Under the pieces are notes generated by a model that worked only from the letters and a program-made list of their open reading frames with translations, had not been told where the DNA came from and searched no databases. A stretch of 61,249 nucleotides of DNA, from the NCBI RefSeq assembly GCF_001425685.1, contig NZ_LMCY01000003.1:60388-121636 (forward strand), in the 5' to 3' direction. Made by a program: the position numbers and the translations under genes. Of the stretch, positions 29,357 through 36,171 are shown piece by piece. Position 1 is the first letter of the stretch. Each line of letters starts with the position of its first letter. This DNA comes from Massilia sp. Root335. Lineage in GTDB: Bacteria > Pseudomonadota > Gammaproteobacteria > Burkholderiales > Burkholderiaceae_D.

Positions 29357-31534
29357 TCAGCGCACGGGATCGGCCTCGCCCAGCGCGCGCTCCAGCTCGT
29401 CCAGGCGCACGGGTTTTTTCAGGTGCAGGTCGAACCCGGCGTCCAGCGCGCGCCGCACGTCGTCGGGCTGGCCGTAGCCGGTCACGGCCACGAGCCGGAT
29501 GCCGCCCTGGCGCGCCAGCGAGCGCGCGACGTCATAGCCGGAGATGTCCGGCAGGTCGATGTCGACGAACGCCACGTCGGGCCGGTGGCGCGCGGCCAGA
29601 GCGAGCGCGGCCTTGCCGCCGGCCGCCGTCAGCACCGTGCAGCCGCGCGCCTGCAGCAGGGCGCAGGTCATGTCGCGCAGGTCGTCGTTGTCCTCCACCA
29701 GCAGCACGCGCCGGCCCGGCGGCGGCGCGGGAACGGTCGTGTCGCCGGCGCCGGTGCCGGGAAGCGCGGCGCCGGCCAGCGGCAGGCGGATCGTGAACGT
29801 GCTGCCCTGCTGCGCCCCGCCGCTGGCGACGGCCACGCTGCCGTCGTGCTGCTCGACGAGCGACTTGACGACGGCCAGGCCGATCCCGAGGCCACCCTTC
29901 GCGCGGCTGAGCACCTTGCCCTGCACGAACACGTCCCAGATGCGCGGCAGCAGGTCGGCGTCGATGCCCTTGCCGTCGTCGGCCACCGCCAGCTCCGCCA
30001 TGCCGCCCGCGCCGCGGACCGACACGCGGATCCGGCCGCCGGCCTGCGTGTACTTGGCCGCGTTCTCGATCAGGTTGCCGATCACCTGCTGCAGCCGCGT
30101 CGGATCGCAATGGACCCACACCGGCTCCAGGTCCAGTTCGACCGTGTGCTCGGCCGTCGTGCCCTGCGTCTGCAACGTCGAGGCCACGTCGCGCACCGCC
30201 GCGGCCAGGTCGAGCGGCACGGGCGCCAGGGTCACGCGGCCGCTCAGCACGCGGTTCGCGTCCAGCAGTTCGTCGACGAGGTGGCCCAGGTGCCGGCTCT
30301 GGCGCCCGATGATCTGATGCGCCCGCTCGGCCGCCTGGCCGCTGGCGCCCATCTGGATCAGCGCGATCGCGGAACTGATCGCGCCCAGCGGATTGCGCAG
30401 CTCGTGGCCCAGCATGGCGAGGAATTCGTCCTTCGCGCGGTTCTGCGCCTCGGCGAGGCTGCGCGCCGCCTGCGCCTCCGCCAGGTGGCGCTGGCGCGCG
30501 CTCTCGAGCCGGATCAGGCGGGTGGACACGGCGTGCAATACCTTCTGCAGGGCGTTCAGCTCCGTGATGCGCAGGTCGGCCGGCGGCGGCAGCCGGCCAT
30601 CGACCATGCCCTCCGTCGCCGCGCCCAGGTATTCCGTGGCGGCCAGCAGGCGCCGCGCGAACAGCAGCGCGCCCAGGCACGCCAGCGCCACCGCGCACAA
30701 CAGCGTGCCGGCCGTGAGCGAGACGGCGTGCGCGGCCGTCGCCTCCAGTTCCGCGACCGGCACGCCGACGGCGGCCGTCCAGCCGGACAAGGGCGAGCGG
30801 ACCAGCGCCGCGTACATCGGCGTGCCTTCGCGGCTTTCGCTGCGCACGATCGCCGTGCCGGCGCGCAGGGCAGCCAGCACCGCGGGACGCGGCTGCCCCG
30901 CCACGTACGCCTCCCAGCCGCGGTTGCGCGCGATGGTGCGGCCCGCGCGGTCGAATACCGAGATCAGCCACGAACCCGGCACGTCGCGGGGCAGCATGGC
31001 GTTCAGGCGGCGCGCGTCGATCCGCTGGCCGAGCACCATGGCGCGGCCGTCGCCCAGCGTCACGGGGATCTGGGCCGCCACGGCGAAGCGGCGCGCCGTG
31101 CTGCCGACGATCAGGTCCGACACGACCGGCACGCCGCCCTCGAGCACCGTGCGCACCCGCAGGCGCGTGGCGGCCGACGGTGCGGCGGACGGCGCGCCGT
31201 ACGGACGGGCGGTGTTGAACACCTGCTCGCCGTCCGCGCGCAGCAGGGCCGTATCGCGGCCGGTGCCCGCGTTGGCGCTCCTGGCCTGGCTGTAGAACGT
31301 CGCGAAATCGCCGCGGAACAAGGTCAGCGACGTCGTCAACGCCTGGCCGCTGGCCAGCGCGGCCGTGAGCTCCCGGTCCATCGTCAACGCGGTGGCGCGC
31401 GCCAGTTCCTGCATGCTGCGCAACACCGCCTGGCGTTCCGCATCGAGCAGCAGCCGGATGGCGATCGCCGACCCGAGGATCACGGGCAGGAAGACGGCGG
31501 CGGCCAGCAGGGCCAGATGCGTACGCACTCTCAT
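29357..31534 (-). CDS. Membrane hybrid sensor histidine kinase (HisKA-HATPase-REC)
   Basis: A 725-residue protein anchored by two helices: one at the N-terminus (THLALLAAAVFLPVILGSAI) and one near 271-297 (LTAGTLLCAVALACLGALLF). The periplasmic loop of about 240 residues between them is probably a Cache-like sensor. HisKA has EFLAMLGHELRNPLGAISSA near 376. The ATPase has NLIENAAKYTQ, VADDGKGIDADLLP and GGLGIGLAVVKSLVEQHDG. The receiver has VLLVEDNDDLRDM, VAFVDIDLPDISGYDVARSL and LKKPV. The frame is open to 31777, but MRVRTHLALL at 31534 gives the membrane helix directly after the start. The 258 bp between it and the preceding kinase contain no gene and are unusually AT-rich near 29190-29215. 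Confidence 0.9.
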   Translation of the reverse strand: MRVRTHLALLAAAVFLPVILGSAIAIRLLLDAERQAVLRSMQELARATALTMDRELTAALASGQALTTSLTLFRGDFATFYSQARSANAGTGRDTALLRADGEQVFNTARPYGAPSAAPSAATRLRVRTVLEGGVPVVSDLIVGSTARRFAVAAQIPVTLGDGRAMVLGQRIDARRLNAMLPRDVPGSWLISVFDRAGRTIARNRGWEAYVAGQPRPAVLAALRAGTAIVRSESREGTPMYAALVRSPLSGWTAAVGVPVAELEATAAHAVSLTAGTLLCAVALACLGALLFARRLLAATEYLGAATEGMVDGRLPPPADLRITELNALQKVLHAVSTRLIRLESARQRHLAEAQAARSLAEAQNRAKDEFLAMLGHELRNPLGAISSAIALIQMGASGQAAERAHQIIGRQSRHLGHLVDELLDANRVLSGRVTLAPVPLDLAAAVRDVASTLQTQGTTAEHTVELDLEPVWVHCDPTRLQQVIGNLIENAAKYTQAGGRIRVSVRGAGGMAELAVADDGKGIDADLLPRIWDVFVQGKVLSRAKGGLGIGLAVVKSLVEQHDGSVAVASGGAQQGSTFTIRLPLAGAALPGTGAGDTTVPAPPPGRRVLLVEDNDDLRDMTCALLQARGCTVLTAAGGKAALALAARHRPDVAFVDIDLPDISGYDVARSLARQGGIRLVAVTGYGQPDDVRRALDAGFDLHLKKPVRLDELERALGEADPVR

Positions 31535-31646
31535 GGTGTCCGATGTCGGAAATCCGAATCTTCCGATTGTATATTCAGCAAGATCTGATTGGATCATGGG
31601 AATTGAAATAATTGCATACGCCCTGTCAGTACAGGCTTTTCCCTTG

Positions 31647-31675
31647 TTGCACGATCCCTTTCTCTGGCGTAGCAT
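31647..31675 (+). promoter_or_regulatory. Predicted promoter of the POT transporter gene
   Basis: TTGCAC (31647-31652), a 17-nt spacer and TAGCAT (31670-31675). The matches are moderate, but spacing is ideal and the position gives a leader of about 40 nt. Confidence 0.4.
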
Positions 31676-31724
31676 CCACGCTTTGCCGGGCTCACGAGGC
31701 CGTCGGCAGCCCCTCAGGAAAGTC

Positions 31725-33227
31725 ATGAAACCCGAAATCCCACCCCTCCCCACCCAATCCCGTTCGTTCCTCACCATCGCTCTGATCGAGATGTGGGAAC
31801 GCTTCGGCTACTACGGCATGCAGGCGCTGATCGTGTATTTCATGGTCCAGCGCCTCGGCTTCGACGACAGCCGCGCCAACCTCGTCTGGAGCGCCGCGGC
31901 GGCGCTGATCTACGTGTCGCCCGCGATCGGCGGCTGGATCGGCGACAAGGTCCTGGGCACCAAGCGCTCGATGGTGCTGGGCGCCCTCGTGCTGACGGTC
32001 GGCTACGCGCTGATGGCCGTGCCTACAGAAAACACGTGGTTCCTGTTCTGCGCCCTGGGCGTGGTCGTCGTCGGCAACGGCCTGTTCAAGCCGAACACGG
32101 CGAACCTCGTGCGCCGGATCTACGAGGGCGACGATTCCAAGATCGACAGCGCCTTCACCCTGTACTACATGGCCGTCAACGTCGGCTCGACGATCTCGAT
32201 GCTGGCCACGCCCTGGATCAAGGACTACGTGAACGCCACCTACGGCGGCGAGCTCGGCTGGCACATCGCGTTCGGCGCCTGCAGCGTGGGCCTCGTCGTC
32301 GGCCTGTTCAACGTCTTCATCATGCGCGCCACCATTTCCCACGTGGGCTCGCTGCCGGACGAGCGTCCGCTCGACGTCGGCAAGCTCGGCGCCGTGCTGG
32401 CGGGCGGCGTGGTCATGGTCGGCATGTCGGCCGTGATCCTGGAGTACCAGACCCTGGCCCGCATCTTCGTCTACCTGGCCGGCTTCGTCGTGCTGGGCAT
32501 CTTCATCCACCTGATCCGCAAGAGCGCGCCGAACGAGCGCGCCGGCCTCACGGCGGCCCTCGTGCTGACCTTGCAGTCCGTGTTCTTCTTCATCTTCTAC
32601 CAGCAGATGTCGACGTCGCTGTCGCTGTTCGCGCTGCGCAACGTCGACCTCGAATTCTCGCTGTTCGGCGCGCACCTGTTCGACTGGGCGCCAGCCCAGT
32701 TCCAGGCGCTGAACGCCATCTGGATCATGGTGCTGTCGCCCGTGCTCGCGTGGGCGTATTCGGCCGCCGGCCGCAGCGGCAAGGACCTGTCGATCGCCGG
32801 CAAGTTCGCACTCGGCTTCTTCGCCGTGGCGCTGGGCTTCTTCGCCTACGGCGTGGCCGGCCTGTTCGCCGTCGACGGCAAGACCTCGTCGTGGGTGATG
32901 GTCGCGGGCTACGGCCTGTATTCGCTGGGCGAACTGCTCGTGTCGGGCCTCGGCCTGGCGATGGTGGCGCGCTACGTGCCCGTGCGCATGAGCGGCTTCA
33001 TGATGGGCGCCTACTACGTCGCCACCGGCATCTCGCAATACCTGGGCGGCGTCGTCGCCAACCTGGCCAGCGTGCCCAGCGACGTGACGAACCCGGTGCA
33101 GACCTTGCCGATCTACACGAGCCTGTTCAACCACCTGGGCGTCGGCGCGCTGGTGTGCACCGGCATCGCGCTGGCCGTCCTGCCGCTGATGCGCCGCCTG
33201 TCGGCGACGCACCACGCGCACAACTGA
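31725..33227 (+). CDS. POT-family proton-dependent oligopeptide transporter
   Basis: Inner-membrane symporter of the PTR2/DtpA type importing di- and tripeptides with protons. The 500-residue protein has the family proton-coupling motif ExxER at EMWERFGYYGMQAL near residue 23. It also has the signature GGWIGDKVLGTKRSMVLGA and FKPNTANLVRRIY, where conserved residues bind peptide termini. It is predicted to have about 14 membrane helices. AGGAA precedes the ATG at 31725; the upstream open frame was rejected. It is divergent from the sensor kinase at 29357-31534, which might regulate it. This is position only, not evidence. Confidence 0.92.
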   Translation: MKPEIPPLPTQSRSFLTIALIEMWERFGYYGMQALIVYFMVQRLGFDDSRANLVWSAAAALIYVSPAIGGWIGDKVLGTKRSMVLGALVLTVGYALMAVPTENTWFLFCALGVVVVGNGLFKPNTANLVRRIYEGDDSKIDSAFTLYYMAVNVGSTISMLATPWIKDYVNATYGGELGWHIAFGACSVGLVVGLFNVFIMRATISHVGSLPDERPLDVGKLGAVLAGGVVMVGMSAVILEYQTLARIFVYLAGFVVLGIFIHLIRKSAPNERAGLTAALVLTLQSVFFFIFYQQMSTSLSLFALRNVDLEFSLFGAHLFDWAPAQFQALNAIWIMVLSPVLAWAYSAAGRSGKDLSIAGKFALGFFAVALGFFAYGVAGLFAVDGKTSSWVMVAGYGLYSLGELLVSGLGLAMVARYVPVRMSGFMMGAYYVATGISQYLGGVVANLASVPSDVTNPVQTLPIYTSLFNHLGVGALVCTGIALAVLPLMRRLSATHHAHN

Positions 33228-33239
33228 GCGCCGGCCGCC

Positions 33240-33767
33240 ATGACGATCCTCACGAGCGGCCGGCTGCGCTACGAGCCCATCGCCGACCGGCACTTCGACG
33301 GGCTGCATGCGATGAACCGCGATGCCGACGTGATGCGCTATCTCCTCGGCCGGCCGGAGACGCCCGACGAGACGCGCGCCATGATCGCCCGCGTGCGCAC
33401 GCGCTGGGCCGAGTGGGGCTATTCGTGGTGGGCGCTGATCGACGGCGCAAGCGGCGAGCTGGTCGGCGCCGGCGGCATCCAGCACCTGGGCCGCGACCGC
33501 GCCAACCCGCACGAGATCGGCTGGCGCCTGCGCCGTGCGAGCTGGGGGCTGGGCCTGGCGACGGAAGCGGCGCGCACGCTGGCCGATTACGCCTTCACGG
33601 TGCTGGACGCTCCCCGCCTATGCGCCGTGCGCCACCCGGACAACACGGCCTCGCTGCGTGTGATGGACAAGCTGGGCATGCGTTTTACCGGCATCGAAGA
33701 ATGGGATGGCGCACTGGTCCCCGTGCACGAACTGGCGCGCGCGGACTGGCGCGCGGCGTGCGTTTGA
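33240..33767 (+). CDS. GNAT-family N-acetyltransferase (RimJ/RimL-like)
   Basis: A 175-residue protein with the GNAT layout of the Acetyltransf_3 group: beta1 TSGRLRYEPIADRHFDGLHA, core strand SWWALIDGASGELVGAGGI, and acetyl-CoA loop RRASWGLGLATEAARTLADY corresponding to the Q/RxxGxG/A motif. Later come VRHPDNTASLRVMDKLGMRF, typical of RimJ/RimL. Substrates of such single-domain members vary (protein N-termini, antibiotics, amino acids) and cannot be set from sequence. It lies 12 bp after the POT gene and is probably cotranscribed. Confidence 0.88.
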   Translation: MTILTSGRLRYEPIADRHFDGLHAMNRDADVMRYLLGRPETPDETRAMIARVRTRWAEWGYSWWALIDGASGELVGAGGIQHLGRDRANPHEIGWRLRRASWGLGLATEAARTLADYAFTVLDAPRLCAVRHPDNTASLRVMDKLGMRFTGIEEWDGALVPVHELARADWRAACV

Positions 33768-33887
33768 CGCATCCTGTGGGGCACACGCCACATACCCATC
33801 ACGCATACCTCTGATTCTCATCAGGGAGCGATGCTGCGACTCCCCTAAGCTGGCCTCGGAATCCAACAACCCATCCCGGAGGCTAGC

Positions 33888-35042
33888 ATGCGCACGTCAT
33901 CAAAAATTTCCCGGCTGATCCTGTCCGCGGCCCTGGCTCTGCCCGGCGCGGCGGCCCTGGCGGACCCGCTGTACGCCCTGACCCTGCTGGGCGGCACGGG
34001 CAGTTCCGCCAGCGACATCAACCGCTGGGGCGACGTCGTCGGCAGCATCACCAGTGCCGGCGTCACCCACGGCTTCGTCAACGCCGGCGGCACGTACACC
34101 GATCTCGGCACGCTGGGCGGCACCAACAGCAGCGCGAACGCCATCAACGACTACGGCCAGATCGTCGGCGGGTCCGACAACGGCGCGGGCCAGTTCCACG
34201 CGTTCTCCTACGCCGTCGGCAAGATGAGCGACCTCGGCACGCTGGGCGGCGACCGCAGCGAGGCATTCGGCATCAACAACCACGGCGTGATCGTCGGCGA
34301 CGCCCTGAACGGCGACCCGGCGACGATGGGCTTCGCGCAGGCCTTCCGCTACTCGGGCGGCACGATGACCGACCTGGGCACCCTGCCCGGCGGACTGGGC
34401 AGCACCGCCTATGCCATCAACAACAAGGGCATGATCGGCGGCTCGTCGTTCGAGGGGCCGTTCACCGTGCCGGAATATCCGTTTCACGCCGTCACGTTCA
34501 GCGGCGGCACCGCCCACTCGATCGGCGCGTCGGACCTGGGCGACAGCGCGATCTACGGCCTGAACGACGACGGCCTGGCCGTCGGCGGCATCCCGATGTC
34601 CACGATGATCCACGCCTCCCACGCCTTCCTGTACGACCACGGCACGATCACCGACCTCGGCATCCTCGATCCGGCGCAGGATGACAGCATCGCCTGGGAC
34701 ATCAACAACCTCAAGCAGATCGTGGGCAGCGCCGCCGTGACGATCGACCCCGACCATTACGGCTACCACGGCTTCCTGTGGACGGGCGCCGGCCTCGTCG
34801 ACCTGAACACGCTGATCGATCCGGCGTCGGGCTGGGTCATCACGAGCGCCAACGGCATCAACGACGCCCAGCAGATCGCGGCGACGGCCTGCTACGGCGG
34901 CGTCTTCGGCGACTGCCGCGCCGTGCGCCTCGATCTCATCTCGGCCGTGCCGGAGCCCGGCAGCTGGGCCATGCTCGCCCTCGGCCTGGGCCTGGTGGGC
35001 GTGCTGAAGCGCGCCCGCCCGGTGTGCCGCATGCCGGCCTGA
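33888..35042 (+). CDS. HAF-repeat extracellular protein with PEP-CTERM sorting signal
   Basis: A 384-residue secreted protein. The signal peptide is at residues 1-25 (LILSAALALPGAAALA). The body is built from repeats of about 45-55 residues with the HAF-type motif, for example TYTDLGTLGGTNSSANAIND followed by YGQIVG, and KMSDLGTLGGDRSEAFGINN; about six units are visible. The C-terminus reads VPEPGSWAMLALGLGLVGVL followed by KRARP, a complete PEP-CTERM signal: VPEP, membrane helix, basic tail. In such systems exosortase/EpsH processes the signal and delivers the protein to the cell surface or biofilm matrix. No exosortase is in the window. GGAGG precedes the ATG. Confidence 0.9.
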   Translation: MRTSSKISRLILSAALALPGAAALADPLYALTLLGGTGSSASDINRWGDVVGSITSAGVTHGFVNAGGTYTDLGTLGGTNSSANAINDYGQIVGGSDNGAGQFHAFSYAVGKMSDLGTLGGDRSEAFGINNHGVIVGDALNGDPATMGFAQAFRYSGGTMTDLGTLPGGLGSTAYAINNKGMIGGSSFEGPFTVPEYPFHAVTFSGGTAHSIGASDLGDSAIYGLNDDGLAVGGIPMSTMIHASHAFLYDHGTITDLGILDPAQDDSIAWDINNLKQIVGSAAVTIDPDHYGYHGFLWTGAGLVDLNTLIDPASGWVITSANGINDAQQIAATACYGGVFGDCRAVRLDLISAVPEPGSWAMLALGLGLVGVLKRARPVCRMPA

Positions 35043-35265
35043 ACGGCGCGGCAAGCCGCCGCGGGAGGCCGGGTGGCGCCCGCCGTTCCGGATGGGGCAT
35101 CCCGGCGCGGCGGCGTCCGGCCGATGCCCGGCGCGCGATTGCGCCTTCGGCACGACAGCACAGCCCGCTTACACGGCATTACCGGATTTTCATGCCATGC
35201 GCGTCGTACGGACAGTGCAGCAATAACATTGGCAAAAAGTTTCGTATTATTGCAAACTAGTAATA

Positions 35266-35274
35266 TGTTATAGT
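35266..35274 (+). promoter_or_regulatory. Predicted extended -10 promoter of the binding-protein/GGDEF-EAL operon
   Basis: TGTTATAGT matches the extended -10 pattern TGnTATAAT with one mismatch, in an AT-rich patch (35220-35275). No clear -35. The predicted transcript start near 35281 leaves a leader of about 39 nt before the binding-protein gene. Confidence 0.45.
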
Positions 35275-35319
35275 CCACCCGTCCGGCCGGACGTCCCGCC
35301 GGCGCTACGTCAACGACCC

Positions 35320-36171
35320 ATGCACCGACTTTTTTCCATACGTCCCGTTCTGGCCGTCGTCGCCGCCCTGCTCGCGGCCGGCGCCGCGCGCGCGGACGCG
35401 CCGGCCTATAATTTTTCGCCCGTAAATCAGTACAACCTGCAGGTGTCGGCCCGCTTCTGGAATCCGGTCATCCGCTACGTGTCGCAGAAAAGCGGCGTGC
35501 ACCTGAACCTCAAGCTGGGACGCACGTCGGCCGACACGACGAGCTACGTGCTGGCGCGCGAGGTCGACTTCGCGTTCACGAACCACTTGTTCAGCCCGGA
35601 ACGCACGAGGATGGGCTGGACCGTGTTCGGCCGCCGCAACGCGCCGCCCGTGCAGGCGCAGATCGTCGTGCCCGCCGATTCGCCCATCAGGCGCCTGGAC
35701 GAGCTGGCCCGCACCACCGTCGTCTTTCCGGGTCCGGAAGCGCTGCTCGCGTACCGGGTGTCGTACGCCCAGCTGCTGCGCCGGAACATCGCCGTCGACG
35801 TCGTCTTCGCCGGCAATATGGACGCCGCCTTCGCCCAGCTGGTCGCCGGCAAGACACAGGCCGCCGGCGCGAATTCCCAGCTCGTGCAGAATTACTACGG
35901 CCGCGAGCACAAATCGTTCCGCGTGCTGTGGAGTTCCGAGCCGTTCAACGACCTGGCGCTGATGGCCTCGCCACGGGTGCCGGCCGACCAGGTACGCGCC
36001 GTCGCCCAGGCCTTTTTCGGCATGGACAAGGATCCGGAAGGCCGTCGCATCCTCGCCGCCGCGACCGAGCTCGTGCACTCGCAGACACCCCTCTCGTTCG
36101 TCGCCGCCAGCGACGCCGACTACGCGGCCTACCGCGCGTTCTACACGAACGCGCCGCTCGACGTACGATGA
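35320..36171 (+). CDS. PhnD-like periplasmic substrate-binding protein
   Basis: A 283-residue secreted protein of the phosphate/phosphite/phosphonate-binding (PhnD) superfamily. Signal peptide residues 1-26 end in GAARADA. The mature part contains RFWNPVIRYVSQKSGVHLNL, LAREVDFAFTNHLFSPERTR and LDELARTTVVFPGPEALLAY, then DAAFAQLVAGKTQAAGANSQ, typical of the two-lobed fold. No permease or ATPase gene is nearby, so it is unlikely to serve an ABC transporter here. Its TGA overlaps the ATG of the membrane GGDEF-EAL gene (ATGA). This suggests it is the periplasmic sensor partner of that enzyme, as NspS is for MbaA in Vibrio. The ligand is unknown. Confidence 0.85.
   Translation: MHRLFSIRPVLAVVAALLAAGAARADAPAYNFSPVNQYNLQVSARFWNPVIRYVSQKSGVHLNLKLGRTSADTTSYVLAREVDFAFTNHLFSPERTRMGWTVFGRRNAPPVQAQIVVPADSPIRRLDELARTTVVFPGPEALLAYRVSYAQLLRRNIAVDVVFAGNMDAAFAQLVAGKTQAAGANSQLVQNYYGREHKSFRVLWSSEPFNDLALMASPRVPADQVRAVAQAFFGMDKDPEGRRILAAATELVHSQTPLSFVAASDADYAAYRAFYTNAPLDVR

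Noticed and set aside
34090..34420. Direct repeats resembling a tandem array in the HAF gene
   Set aside because: They are protein-coding repeats (DLGTLGG units), not a CRISPR or non-coding repeat.
35320..36171. Binding protein as part of a phosphonate ABC transporter
   Set aside because: No permease or ATPase gene is adjacent, and the gene is coupled to a c-di-GMP enzyme instead.
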